From Diospyros lotus (lineage: Eukaryota > Streptophyta > Magnoliopsida > Ericales > Ebenaceae), in NCBI RefSeq assembly GCF_014633365.1, contig NC_068341.1, positions 19,326,339 through 19,390,338 on the forward strand: DNA of 64,000 bases, read 5' to 3'. Shown here piece after piece: positions 1-12,839 of the stretch. Every line of letters begins with the position of its first letter. Positions within the stretch are counted from its first letter, which is position 1. The position numbers were made by a program, and so were the translations under genes. The notes under the pieces are model-generated. The model saw nothing but the letters and a program-made list of their open reading frames with translations. It was not told the origin of the DNA and searched no databases.

Positions 1-471
1 AATTGATTACCCTCAAGCCACTAAAACCTTAATTCTCCAAAATTAAAAATTAGCTTTTACTTGAAAATACTGATTTCGTCCCTGCGCCTGCACGGGACCT
101 TTATTCCACCCAAAAACACTTAAGGGTTGCCTTATTCTCAAAACCGGACCACCCCTAGGGTTCCCTCAACTTCCCAGAGGTCCCCTGCAACATTCGGTAT
201 TGGCACCCATTTGGGCTTATTCAGGATTTATCCCGAATTTTATTTCTGATTAGACTGCTCCCAACGTCATTAGCATCATCTCGAGACGCTCACCGATCTC
301 ATGCCCTCTTCTCTAGACATCCAAGTCTCGAGACACTCCCTGTCGCCAACTCGGCAAATTTCATTAATTAATTTCTTGAAACTGACTCTTGGGCTTTCCG
401 GACCACCCGAGATCCTTTCAAAATAATTAAAAATTATTTATTTTCAATACTATGTAATACCGGGTATTACA
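1..471 (-). repeat. 3' LTR of element T1, cut by the window edge
   Basis: On the minus strand this starts TGTAATACCCGG directly after a purine-rich tract, the usual junction of a Ty3-type 3' LTR. Only its first 471 bases lie in the window. It shows no clear overlap with the other T1 LTR (6534-8058), so the full LTR must exceed about 2 kb, in line with the 2.4-2.8 kb solo LTRs T2-T4. No genes are expected here. Confidence 0.75.
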
Positions 472-485
472 TTCCACCCCTTAAA
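472..485 (-). other. Polypurine tract of T1
   Basis: The minus strand reads TTTAAGGGGTGGAA immediately before the TGTAATACCC LTR start. The bases upstream on that strand (GAATTTCGAGGACGAAATTC) are a context often seen at the pol/LTR junction of plant Ty3-type elements. This site would prime plus-strand DNA synthesis. Confidence 0.75.
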
Positions 486-3400
486 GAATTTCGTCCTCGA
501 AATTCACTTTGCATTATACAACTGCCAAGACAACTACATTCTCGAGCAAATCACCGAGCTCTCATATTCGAGAATCTCATAACCCAGCCATTGCTTACCT
601 TTCCCTTGGGCTATCCCCACCTCAAGGCTTCTCTTAAGCATTTGGTCCTCCATCTCTCGAGGACATACACCAACCAAATACCGCTTTGACCTCTCACCAA
701 ATCGCACCACTGGTCGCTGGTCATGCTTACTACAATGCTGTCCATCTCCGGATGGATTTTCTTTACCTCGAAGCATCACTTTGCAGTCCACTTCCCATTT
801 TCCCATCAATCGAAATAAACTCTCGTTAACATTGCATCACTGATCAGTTTACCACGATTTTACGTCGATCACACACGGCAATGTTTCCCCTTGCCAAACA
901 CACATGGCCACGATTTTACGCTGGTCCAACCAACAACGTTTTAGCACTGACCATACGCCGCAATGTCACTTCTAGTGCCTACAAGACACTCTGACACCCA
1001 TACCATCCTGGCATACCGCCATTAGTCACATGCATGCTTAGCTTGAGTTGATCCTCATGGCAACCTCTCATTACCAATCAACTAACCATGCTAACACTAC
1101 ATGGGAAGCATTTAACCCACCTAGCCAACTTCGACCATTTCATACACGGTCTTCTACCTTGACCAGTCGACCTTCATTTATCGATATGATTAAGCATAAC
1201 CGACATACCCAACACCATGCTAGGCAATTTCACATTTTAATCATACTTGCGTTACTCGAGTCCACCTCGAGCTTGGCAATGCACGCACCATTACATTCTT
1301 ACCTCGAGTTTAACCATGCTCGGGCCACAACCTTCTCCCAACCAAGAGCTCTTCGCATAAGCACACAGACTACTCTGGCCTTCCTTTCTGGTCGATATTA
1401 CACGCTAGTAGGGGTCTCATACCCATACTAGGGAACTCTTCACCGAGCAACCCCTCTTCAATTTTTCACCCTATTTCAGCTTTTACAATCATGTCCCATG
1501 CTAAGCCTTACCTTGGCTGTTAAACCCTACCGTGAGTCAAGGATCCTACCATTGCGCTGAAAGGCTTGGAACCATTAATCGACTCTCATCATCACTCACG
1601 GTGTGTGGCACAAGTTATCGGCTTATTACCATCTGCACAATCACTTATTGCACCGCACCTGTAGGATGACTCGTGCCTTTGGTTCACACCATAGCAAGCT
1701 AACATGATTATACCCCATACCTTTGTAGTGGTCTTCGCCCAGCTTCAATTTCATTAGAACCTTTCACAATCCGCCACTTCTCGATAGAGCCTTATATTCT
1801 AGAGGCATGAAACTTTTCGGCCATCTTAAATCAGGTTCATTCTCAATTCGCTATAGACACCTGACTTAAACCATGCATACTGGTTTCCCCTATCCTTCTC
1901 GTCAAGGGAAACACCATGATAGCAATGAATTTCCTTCCATGGTTGTTGCATCTGAAATTTCACAGGTCGACTCAACCACTACGACCTCAATTTTTGGGTT
2001 AGCTTTTCCTCATTACCATGCCCTTTTTATAATAGCTAACTAATTCCTTGAGAGACTCTGGCTTCTCCCGGACTCTCTTATACCTCTTGCTTTTATCAGC
2101 TCACATCACTCGGTGAGCGACCACATTGTCTCTAATGCCATCATCATCGACTAGGACAACTTCCTGCCATCGCTTGGCGCCACATCCAGCCACAACCACG
2201 ACTCCAGAGCCACCTACGCCACTGAATGACTACTCTCACGATGCCACACGACCATGGCCAGCCGTCGCTTGCCGCTGCTGCTATCACTGGTCGACGCCTT
2301 CAGTCGTCATCGGTTACCCCCAGCCGATCACCAATCGACTCCACTAATTGCTGTCTTTCACACCCATTAACCCCTAACCATGAGGTTAAATCTCATCAAT
2401 TGCCCACACTCCAAGGCATCCCTCCAGTTGTATCACTCACAACTAGTAGGTGACTTTATCACCTAAACACCATTCCTAGGAACCAATCTCGTCCCATAAG
2501 CTCTTCATTCGAGCTCTCGTCACCAATTGGCAACATCTTAAATTCGCTCTCATCTTCTATTTAACTAACTTGATTAATTCTAGCCAGATCGCCCGGCTCA
2601 CCATTAACACAACCTTCCTCCATGCACTACGCTTACAATCATCGACTATGACTTTGATTTAAACTCCACCCACTGAAAATCACCCATGCCACTCTTGTGG
2701 AATTCACACTTCCACTTGATGCTGAAGGGCTCACCTTCCTACTTAGGCACTTGCCATCACTCTGGCTTTCCCCAGGTGATCCATCTTGATAGGTTGTAAC
2801 ACCATAGGGAGTTTCTCCCGCGTTGTTGCCCCATGCTCAACCTTTCTTGGGTGAACCTCTCAAGTTCTACCCAAGCCACCATTTCAATGCTACCATCTAT
2901 AACCCTTGCTACGGAGTAACGCTCCTTTAAGCGGCACAATTCTGCCATGACCAACCATCTTTTATCCCCTTGGATCTCTTTCTCAACACCCACTTGGTCT
3001 AACCACCAGGACCCGCTAAACCTTTGTATTATAGGCATACATGGAAATCAACAAGGCTGTACATCACAGTCCTCGAGCCTCACGCTCCCATCATTGCCAT
3101 CAGGTGCTACCACCTGGCAACTGATCACGTGTCATCAACTAGAAACCCCTCCAGTGCCACATGAGAATACTTCCTCATTTTCGCATTGACATATTCAGAA
3201 CTAACATTAGACTGTGCAATTGCGAGCCTTCACGGATTTTGAACCGTGCCTTATCCACGTGTTCAGCCTGCCACAACTCACATCATAGGATTTGAGATCC
3301 CCATACTTGAAACTTTTGCACGCTTCAATAATCCCATCTCATGGTTGGCTTTCATCTCGTAAGTCTCGCCCTCCACAACACTCACTTATCATTCTAGAGC

Positions 3401-4017
3401 CATTTACTGACTTCACTAATCAACCCATCTTCATGCATCACCGTAAGGTCACATAGGGTCCATCATCTTAATTTGCCCGATCAACTGCGAATCAATTTAA
3501 CCACAATTGCATTAGCATCCTTTAACCAGGAGCATTGCCACGCATCTTGTTATCACACCACAAGATAACGCCCACTCGATTCACAAATCTTCTTGCTGCC
3601 AAGACAATAAAAGGCACTACTATGATTTTTCAACCCTTATAGAATTTTAGGTTTGGCCCAGACATAATCTACAACATACCCCAGGTCTTCGGCTTCTAAT
3701 CTTCTCCACCGCAGACGAGTTACTCCACATAGAGGGCTGCAGTCCCTTCTATGAACTAACCGCCTATATCTAGTGGTCCTTAGCATTAGACTCGTCAACG
3801 GTAGGCATCAACTGTAGCGTTATTCCCACGCTAGACTCGTTTCTTTTTCCCGGGTTTCCTTCTCAAACGTCTCGAGATGCTATAATGCCTCAACATTCGC
3901 TAAACTGCCTCAACATCGCTTATTACTCGCAGCTGAGTTGTGGAACTGACCACAGCTTCCGTCACCCCTATCGTGCATCTCACTGATCTTCAACCCCTAA
4001 CCATCTGCATAATCACT

Positions 4018-4167
4018 GTGTTGCCTTGTGCTTTAGGCGAGCCAACACCTGGTCATCGTTATCGTGTCACTCCCATACACTGGCCCAACATCGTGTTGCC
4101 CTGTGCTTTGGAGAGTCAACACCCAATCATTATTACCGTATTGCTCCCTTACACTGGCCCAACAACA
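4018..4167. repeat. 75-bp tandem duplication inside T1
   Basis: Two adjacent 75-base copies (4018-4092 and 4093-4167) share GTGTTGCC at the start and ACTGGCCCAACA at the end, with scattered substitutions between. The period is a multiple of three, but nothing suggests the region is translated. Confidence 0.7.
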
Positions 4168-6519
4168 GTTTCCAACAGCATGGCTCAGGTTCAACACTGA
4201 TCTGCTTCGCACCCCGTAGTGTGACTTTCAGCCTTCCAGTCCAACCTCTAATATCGAACTCGACATGACTACCTCGCCACGCTCGCAGCCATTATCCTCA
4301 CCAAGCTTCCTACTTGGCCACTAATTTATCGAATCATTAACGCATTCCACGATTCCTCCTTAAGACTACTCTAGATGTCCTATCTCTTACAGGAGATTCT
4401 CGGTCTCACCTAACCAAATTTCCTAAGGTGTTGCTCCTGCTCTTCGGCATCTGACCGTCATCTACAGTTCACTAAATTGCTCAGGCGCATGGGCCACTTG
4501 CCCTCAACGCGAGCCAACTCATTAGTCCTCTACACACGGTCCATAGCATCAGATCCGTCACATCGAGCCTTGCACCCATAGCATCAAAGCTACTTAAAGC
4601 CTCTCTCGAACTACGATGGTTCCATCACCCTCTTACTAAAACCATCTTACTTGGTTATCCTTGCCTTGATAACCTTAAGCTCATACCATGAGCCCTTCTC
4701 CTCAAGACTCTACATCTCTTACTGCTTAAGAGACTCTCAAACCACTTCACATCTTGAGGCCTCATGATTTTACCCCACAAGATCATACCTCACGGCTCTC
4801 ACTCAACATTTGAAAACTCTAACTTTCCATGACAATGGATCCAAATCCATTGTGATTCATTTCACCACCTAGCTCATCCTAGAGCTTGATTATCAACGAT
4901 TTCTTAATCCACAAACAACATGCTGAGCCTACCTCAAGCTCCAGCACCCATAGCCATAGCGCACCTACCATTACCCTCCAGGTAAATCGAGACCTCTCGT
5001 CTCCCCTTCCACACCCACCGTGCATTCAGTCACTATGCCCAGCTTGGCATTCCAACATGCCTTGCTTGGGCTCCCATGACTTTGGAATTACAATTCAAGG
5101 CCTCCACATTACTCACCATGCCCCTACCCACCTAGGCATCCGAAGTTGGCATTTCCATCACGCGTATAGCCTATGGATGTCCTGTTGTCACAACTCACTA
5201 CCCTCGGCCCACACACCGCTCATACCTTTCATTGGGTGACCTTCGCATCTCCCATCAAGGGTCTCGTACCCTTAGGCGTTATCCCGATCCCAAGCATCAC
5301 AATGAGGGTCTATACACCTCTCATCTCCCGACCTTAGGCATCCCACTAGACCCTAAGTGTCATAATGAGAGTTTTGATTGGCCCCTCATTCCTCATTCAC
5401 ATGAACAGTCCTTTGGCCCTACACAACTAGGACTTCTAACCCAATGGCTCTAACACGCATATCAACGAATGCCCAACTCCTTAATCCCAAATCTGGATTC
5501 CCCTGGATTCTAGCTCGACCTACTTGGGATTTCCATCTCATACAAACACCTGCTAGGGTCCACTTGCTACACAACTATCATTCCCAAAGATAGACATCGT
5601 CTCTTCACGAAACCAACTAGGGTCCACTCATACCTTAGGCACATCGCTTTTGGGATCATCATAACAATACGATCTCATCGCATCACATATATCTAGCATC
5701 CTGACTTCCTTTAGAGTCCCTCCAGATTCTACTTGCATCATGCCTTCACTGGCCATGACATACAGATGCATTACATGCACACTCCCCATAGAGCCTCACT
5801 GCAATTAACCTTACCTCCTTCCTGGGGCTCACCACCTAGCCCGCTAATGACTCATTTCCTTGAGCCTTGAGCTAACTTCCACTTTAGCTTACTCTATCTC
5901 AAGCGCACAGGCCTTACTGCACCACTTCCAAGGGACAACTCTATTCCCATCGAACATGCTCGACAATTCCCTGACATAGGGACGCTCCACTAATCCCCTC
6001 CCGGACTAGTCATGCTTCGGCTTCGTATCCCCACACGAGCCTCAACACTTCAATCTCAAGGAGTTGCCATCCGTAAAACATACCATACACCCAAATTCCA
6101 ATATTCAGGTTTTCTTGACACCAACACCCACACTTGGGTTTTTGGTTCCTCTTACTCGACTTGTATACCCCTTACAGGTATATCATATCAACCCAGGGTA
6201 TTTTTCTCATTGCTAGAGTAGGAATATCTGAGCATACCCGCAAAGCCATCACAAGACTCAACGCCTTGACCCCATCCCTTAGGGTCCTCAAACCACATGT
6301 CCAACCTTTAAGGTTATCGGATCAATCTCACATCACAATCTTAAGACAACAAACCAACTATTCTCGACCTCAACTCAACAGCGAGGACATTCCGACTTAC
6401 ATCCAAATCATGCTAGACAATCCCCGACTCAAAACTATGGCAATCGCTAACATCAACCACTAAATCGACCATACCTGACATTCTAACACGCTAGCCTTCC
6501 CACTCATATAGATAGCCAT

Positions 6520-6531
6520 GCTCTGATACCA
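6520..6531 (-). other. Primer-binding site of T1 (initiator tRNA-Met type)
   Basis: The minus strand reads TGGTATCAGAGC, complementary to the 3' end of plant initiator methionine tRNA. It lies two bases from the LTR edge at 6534 and sets the direction of T1 as minus. Confidence 0.85.
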
Positions 6532-6533
6532 AC

Positions 6534-8058
6534 TGTAACGACCCACTCCCACTTACGGGCGCCACCGGTAAATAATCGATCGGATTACTCACCTAACGAA
6601 CCACAACTGAAGGGTTGGACTATGTTTCAACAAGAAACGCCCTAGGTAGGAACTAGGCTTCGTATTTCCCTTCACTCTACTCAGGAATCGGTCCCAACTC
6701 AAACAAGAAAACTTAGCGAATCGAGACCCAAAATCCAAGTGAGCTTTACCTCTCTTCAGCTCGCCTCATAGCAAGCCAAAGGTGACCCAGGCACAAAGCT
6801 AGCATAATAAACACTTTGCTGAGTATTGGGGATTTATGAGAACATACCTCGTTGATCTTTACTTGGTTCGAACTTGGCTTCAACAACTAAAGCCACATAT
6901 ACAACACTAGACTCACAATCATCTATCACACTATTATGATTACAACAACTAGATACCTCTAGTGCTCAATACGCTTACATTCAAACACATGAGTACATAT
7001 AAGAAAATACAGGAGAATACACATCCACACATCTCGGGCAATGATGCTAGTTGCTACAATAGTCTCCCGACACTATCCCTTCTTGTATTTGGTCTTGCAT
7101 CATCTACAATATGAGGTAAAATCTCATGAGTCATAAAGACTCAGTAAGGGTGCAATGCATGTAAATATGAATATAACCATGTTTATGTATGCCAAATGCA
7201 TATAAATGAGGCTAGGCCCATTTATCTTCACAACCCACCAAGGTTTGAGGCATCAACCTATCAGCCTCCCACAACATTAGTCCTCCATATGGCCATAGGT
7301 CCACTAGATCTCACATCACGTGAGTGTTAACCACTACATGCAAATGCAACATAAAAATATTATCAAACACATTTACCAACTTGCAAGGCCACCTCCACAT
7401 GGGGCCATCCCTTACTTGGCTCGAAGCCTCTTCTTTGCCTCGGCAAGAACTCCAGCTTGAACCTCAAGTTCCTCTAGGATCACTGCCTTCCCGGTCGAAT
7501 CTAGAGGCAAACAGACAAAACCCCACAATATCAAACATTAACCAATGCCTTCACTTTTGCTTACACCACAAAATCACCCATCAATACTATCTCCAAATAA
7601 CACCAACCACGGCATACACCAGCCGTCAATAATTTCCAAACAACCCCAACCCAAGGTTTAATCCAACAAATAATTACTCTACAATATCTCACATAAGCAA
7701 ACAATTCAAAAAGAAATAATTAATTACCTCTTCCAATGTGGAAGGAAAAATCGGCCAATTGCCCGCGCCGACATTGCCTCATTGACTGCCATCTCATGCC
7801 TAAAATCCCATTCTCGAGCTTCCAATACGCTCCACGAGCCTCAAAATAATTTCTAGAACTTTTCTTGAATTTTCTCTATTTTTTCCATTTTTCCAGATTT
7901 TCCCAAAATTTTCTTTATTTTATTTTTCCTTTTTCTTTTCTTTTTTTTTTTCTTTCTTTTCCTTCATTTCTTCTCTCGCTCGCCCCTGTTCTTCTTCCTT
8001 CTTCGTGGCTTCTTCTTCCTTGGCGCGCACAGCGCCTGCGCACTTCAGCAACCGGGGG
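6534..8058 (-). repeat. 5' LTR of T1, truncated
   Basis: The LTR edge is TGTAACGACCC (plus strand), two bases from the primer-binding site. A short inverted pair near 7126-7145 (ATGAGTCATAAAGACTCAGTAAG) matches in layout the pair GTGAGTCGAGAGACTCAGCAAG in T4 near 59155-59180 and a similar pair in R2 near 42360, which places T, R and T1 in one lineage. A pyrimidine-rich stretch around 7910-8020 resembles an LTR leader. Similarity to a T-type LTR stops near 8058, and the outer TTACA end is missing, so this copy was cut by a deletion or later insertion. Confidence 0.65.
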
Positions 8059-8525
8059 GATTATTAGCATCTACTGTATTTTGGTTTATTTTTGTATTTT
8101 GTGACGATGGTATATTTTTGTTACGTTGGACTTGTTAGTTAGTTTTATTTCTTGTTGCTGTTTTATTTCTTGCAACATTTGTTTTAATCAATGGCATTTC
8201 TGTAAATTAGTTAATAGGTTTTGGTCAATATATAGGGCTAAGATCTAAATGAATAAACAGATCGATGAAGCATTTTAACTCACTTGTTCTCATTTCTCTA
8301 TTGTTAACTGTTTAGTGTAGTGGCAAGTATTTGGTTAATTGCCCCCAGGACATAGGCCAAGTAGCGAACAAGTGATATGTTGGAGTTAGTACCAGTAGGT
8401 TACGAGTTCTATACTTGACCTAGGCAAGGGCCAAAGATTCGTCTGCGATTTACCTTCTCTGCCAAAATTGAGGGCACAAACTACGGGTGACCGCACAAGG
8501 GTGGTAATCCCAAATATTTGGTTAA
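8059..8525. other. Unclassified sequence, possibly an LTR fragment
   Basis: About 470 bases with no open frame of note. The string GCCCCCAGGACATAGGCCAA near 8341-8360 resembles the conserved downstream part of many plant copia LTRs, but I found no matching partner, primer site or target duplication. Confidence 0.3.
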
Positions 8526-11180
8526 TTTGATTTTTTGTAGTAAAAATCATATTGAACTAAGATTATTAAAATCAATTTAACCATATATATTGACTGAATT
8601 AACTGAACTATTTCATATTCTAAAAGAAAGAAATAAAAAAGGAAAATTAGAAATATAATGAAGGATTTGGAAATGAAAATTGTCAAAAAGTTGCAACATT
8701 TAAGTTTCTTTTTTCATTTGTTGTGCCAGAATGCAAAAGGGTTGTATTGGTCTGGTCTCCCTTAGTGGCAACAACAAATAATGATCTTTATTCTCTACAA
8801 GGGATAGGAAGGGGTACCATTTTGCTTTTTGGGTGGAGAAAATTTTATATGCACCTACCTTTTTGCTCTCTACACTCACATTGAAAAATATTTTTAAGGA
8901 AAAAGTCATTTTTTACCCTTGCTTTCAGTCACTCATTATTGCACCTTACTTGAAGCCACCTATCATTGCCGGTGGCCCAAGTTTCCACCGGCGATAGTGA
9001 CGAAAGCGACAGTAGATGGGAGCTTGGACCGCTGGCGATGATAGGTGGCTGCAAGCAAGAATAAAAATAATTTTTTAATGTGAGTATAAAAAGCAAAAAT
9101 TGTGGGTGCATATAAAATTTCTCTTTGGTGGTTATCCAACGTCCAATATATAGTTGCAATTGCGATAACTGCTTCTTCCTCATTTTTTATAAACATGGTT
9201 ATAATTGGATTCTTCAACTCCAACATGGATCAATTACAACTAACTCAATTAATGGTTGTAGTATTTTTCTTCTCAAAATAGTGCATTTAATTATGATGAC
9301 TAATTAATCTCTCTTATTTGGAGATGTAAATAACTTTGAAATTAGAATTTCAAATTCAGTTACAATGATTTATTGTGTTTGGAATTGAAAAAATGCAGGA
9401 ATTGAATTTCCATTTCCTATTTCTTTTAAACTAACTAAAGAACTAGAATTTCAATAAAAGTTGGCGGAATTATTAAAAAAATAATTTAAATTTTAGACCC
9501 CACCTATTTATTTATTATATTATATTATTCTATTGGTTAAGCAAACACCCATTTTGTTATATTAAAGATTTGAACATACCAATTTCCACCTTTCAAATTT
9601 TTTATTTCAAAATCGCGTTAGTTATTTGTTAATTAGATAATAAAGCACTAGCCTATGACATACACATGCTTAAACTAGTGTGTTTATATATGGTGATTAG
9701 TCCCCTCTTGTTTGGAGACTTAAAAGAACTCTTGAATTGGATTTCTAATGATTAGAATTTCATTTTTTAGAGTAAGGAATTAGAATTTTAATCAAGATTG
9801 TTCAGAATTATTAAAATAAGAGTTTGAATTTTAGGTTCACCTATTAATTTATTTTTTATCTATTCTTCTATTTTATTAATTTAGCAAACTCCAATTTTGA
9901 TGTACTAATTAAAGCAATGAACTTCCCAAATACCCCCTTTTAAATTTTTTATTCTGAAAATACTTAGCCAATGCTATGCTTTGCCAACCAGGCTCCATTC
10001 GAGTAGGGTTTATCATAGCAATAAGTATTTGGTAAAATCCGATCGATTTTTAATGAAATTGGTGACTCTATATAAGTCGAATTAATTGGTATTTTTATTA
10101 GAAATTGTATTGAACTGAAATTCTTATAATCCATTTAATCATTTTGGATGATATATATGGTTGAATCAACATTGTTTAATCGGACTAACCAAGATTATTT
10201 CATATTCTAAAAGAAATCGTAAACACAATGAAGGATATAGAAACAGGAATCAATAAAAGTTGTAATATTAACCTTTTTTCTTTCTAGAAAAGTGCAAAAA
10301 AGTCGCATTGGTCAGCCTCATTGCAACAATGAACAATCACCTTTCTTCTCTACAATATAGGACGATAGCGTTATTGTTGTGCTTTCTAGGTGGTCATCAA
10401 ATGTCCAAATGCAATGATAATTTTGGTGACTACTTCTTCCTCATTTTTTTGCAAAGATGACTATATATAGTTAGATTAACCTTCAATGGAAATTGCAACC
10501 TCATTTAATGGTCATAGCATCTTCCTCCTCAAACCAAATCAATTTTAACTTTTGTAGGGAGGGTTTGGCGCAGTAGTAATTAAGTAGTCAATAAATTCAA
10601 TCAATTTTTCAGGAAATTGGTGACCAAATCAAATTAACTTTTGTATTAAAAATCGTACTGAACTGAAAATTTAAAATTGATTTAAACTATATAATTAGCT
10701 GATATGGCCGATTTTGGCCAAAATCATCCGAATTTATTCCATATTCTAGAAGAAATCAAAAAAGTAAAATACAAAACACAATGAAGGATTTGGAAATGAA
10801 TTCGGTTACCAAAAGTTGCAATCTTTACCTCTTTTTTTTTTTTTTTGCATTTTGTGTTGCAAAAATGAAAAAGAGTCGTGCTGGTCTTAATTCCTCATCT
10901 GTGACCTTAATTTCTTCTGTATATATAATAGATGGATGGGTTTGTTAAACTCCAACAATGATTGCAACTTCATTTAATGGTCATAACATTTTACTCCTCA
11001 AAACCAAAGTGTTTATAGTGGTTAGTCTCTATTGTTTGGAAACATCAACAACTATGAAATTAGAATTCCAATTCTAGAGTTTTAATGATTTATTGTGTTT
11101 GGAATAAAAAAAAAAGTGTTGGAATTGGAATTCTATTTCCTTCAAACTCAATAATTAGAATTGCAATTAAGGCTCTATTT
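8526..11180. repeat. Degenerate duplicated block (units X and Y, three copies each)
   Basis: Two unit types recur with substitutions and indels, in the order X1 (8526-9270), Y1 (9271-9675), Y2 (9676-10020), X2 (10025-10545), X3 (10590-11010), Y3 (11011-11180). X units share ATTGAACTGAA or a close variant, TTTCATATTCTA(A/G)AAGAAA, ACAATGAAGGAT and a GTTGCAA run. Y units share a GATTAGTC...TTTGGA start, a run of AGAATT words and TTTATTGTGTTTGGAAT. Edges are approximate. No protein is encoded and the origin is unknown; it may be an old transposon or a local segmental duplication. Confidence 0.6.
8837..9122. mobile_element. Fold-back MITE, Mutator-like
   Basis: This 286-bp element has imperfect terminal inverted repeats of about 55 bases, starting AGAAAATTTTATATGCACC and ending GGGTGCATATAAAATTTCT. 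A second inner inverted pair (CCACCTATCATTGCCGG near 8956 and its partner near 9030) makes most of the element able to fold. Flanks TTTGGGTGG (8828-8836) and CTTTGGTGG (9123-9131) fit a 9-bp target duplication with two changes. The related unit X2 at 10381-10395 reads GCTTTCTAGGTGGTC without the insert, which is a paralogous empty site. Long inverted repeats with 9-bp duplications are typical of Mutator-like elements. Confidence 0.75.
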
Positions 11181-11734
11181 GTTTGGCGAAAAACGCTTGT
11201 TTTCATATGTTTGGTACCAGAAAAATAAGAAAGTTTAAAGAAAATCACTTTTTAATCAATGGAAAGTAAAATGCTAAAACGTGAAATTTTTTATAAAAAT
11301 GACTTGTCGCGCATCTTCAAGGGAAGAAAAATGCATTAGAAAGATATTGTGATCTACTCCCTAACTTTAACTTGTACTCCTATACCCCTCTACGAGTTAT
11401 CAATGATAGATCTAAGGACATTACAATTAAGTTGTTTGCTAAAGATCAATTTAAATAACAGACAACATTCATGCTCTTCGTCTAATAGCTCTATGTCTAG
11501 TTCCAACTCCATTAATGGATGCTCTTCATATCAATATGATCGCCAAATCTTTAACACCAACTAACTATTAATGCTCGACAACACCAACACACATCCCCTA
11601 ATCACAACCACTAGTGGCCATAAGAAAACAAGAAGGCTAAAAGAAAAGGAGTGGAATGTAAATTGGTTTTCCAATAAGAAACAAGGACAAATGGAGGATT
11701 GCTGTTTCATTATGATAGTAGAGAGTATATCTCT

Positions 11735-11791
<57 letters not shown>

Positions 11792-12590
11792 GTGGCCTTT
11801 CATTGAAGATGCAAGACAGACCGCATAGAAATGGGTGTTAATACACAATAGTTGTCGCAGAAAATTATTTACGTTGCTTATGATTGATATGTTACAATTG
11901 AAAATTTGTTGATGATGTTACAAAGTATATATGGCTATGTTTGAATGTGTTCTATACAAATGGCCTTTAGAATATAGAGAAGCTTATGTTTGAATGCGTT
12001 CTACACAAAATGTGTTCAAAACATTAAGTAATTACCAATTATAACCAGACTATCAAACTCTTAAAAATTATTTCTGCAATAAATAAACCTTAAGAAAAAT
12101 TTAGAAGTATAGAAAAGTTCTCTCCCTCTTGAAGCATATGAAAATACTATTTATAGAATTATTCATGCCGTTTTAGAAAAGTTGTGATTTTTTTAAATAA
12201 TCACAATCATAACTACCTTGACACCTTGTATCATTTCATTAAAAATTATAACTATTGAATATATATATATAGTCACCAAGTAACCACTATTGGAAAAAAA
12301 GTTGTAACTTTTAAGAATATAATCACCAAAGGAAGTTATTAGTTTGTTATTTAACCAACTTAACTACCCCTTGTGACAAGTAGTAATTATTTAAATAGTC
12401 ACTGTGATAATTAATAGTTAATAAATAACTGTTCATATCTTTTCACTAATATATATGATTGCTATAGAAAAATAATTCAAGAATTTGAAAATGATCATAT
12501 AGAATATGCTATTATATACACAACACACAATTTTTGTCAGTAACATATGATCTTTTCCCTCTACTAGTTTTCTCACCAACCAAACAGAAT
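11181..12590. other. Intergenic AT-rich sequence; possible degraded hAT-type element
   Basis: No coding sequence is supported. The left edge CTATTTGTTTGGCGAAAAAC (near 11170) and the right edge GTTTTCTCACCAACCAAACAG (near 12566-12586) are roughly inverted relative to each other, which might be the ends of an old terminal-inverted-repeat element. No target duplication is visible, so this is only a suggestion. The (AG)n microsatellite lies inside it. Confidence 0.25.
11739..11786. repeat. (AG)24 microsatellite
   Basis: Forty-eight bases of uninterrupted AG dinucleotide. It produces open frames on both strands (RE repeats at 11571-11828, SL repeats at 11561-11848) that are artefacts of the repeat. 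Confidence 0.95.
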
Positions 12591-12839
12591 ATAGAATGTG
12601 GTGAAAATTAATTTTCTGTGCTTTTCTTTTCTTCCTCTCTTTTTTTCTTTTCCCCGGCTGAAGGTAAAATCAAGACAAGTTGAGAATTTTACAAGATATG
12701 CAATATTCCCAGCAATTAAGAAATTACTGATTAATCTCCCACTGGCTAATGATACAGATGTGATTGGACCGAAGTTTAGTTTTGGCAACATCCCTTTCTA
12801 TACACCGCAATTTGTATTTGCAGCCACCAGTCCCATCAG

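Larger units (their letters stand above)
472..6533 (-). mobile_element. Interior of T1, LARD-like, without recognisable coding domains
   Basis: This is about 6.06 kb between a polypurine tract and a primer-binding site, both in minus-strand orientation. The plus strand is C-rich and G-poor throughout. Minus-strand frames at 534-809 and 2757-3038 are open for under 100 codons, and neither resembles gag, protease, reverse transcriptase, RNase H or integrase; I also saw no YxDD or CCHC motif. A long LTR pair with priming sites around a non-coding interior is the definition of a large retrotransposon derivative (LARD), which moves with proteins supplied by other elements. A heavily mutated Ty3 element is the alternative. 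The plus-strand open frames at 1048-1431, 4886-5239 and 6134-6463 have no family features and appear incidental. Confidence 0.6.

Noticed and set aside
11561..11848. Open frames with RE or SL repeats on both strands
   Set aside because: They are translations of the (AG)24 microsatellite.
11167..12590. A complete hAT element with GGCTCTATTTGTTTGG ends
   Set aside because: The inverted ends are imperfect and no 8-bp duplication was found; kept only as a weak suggestion.
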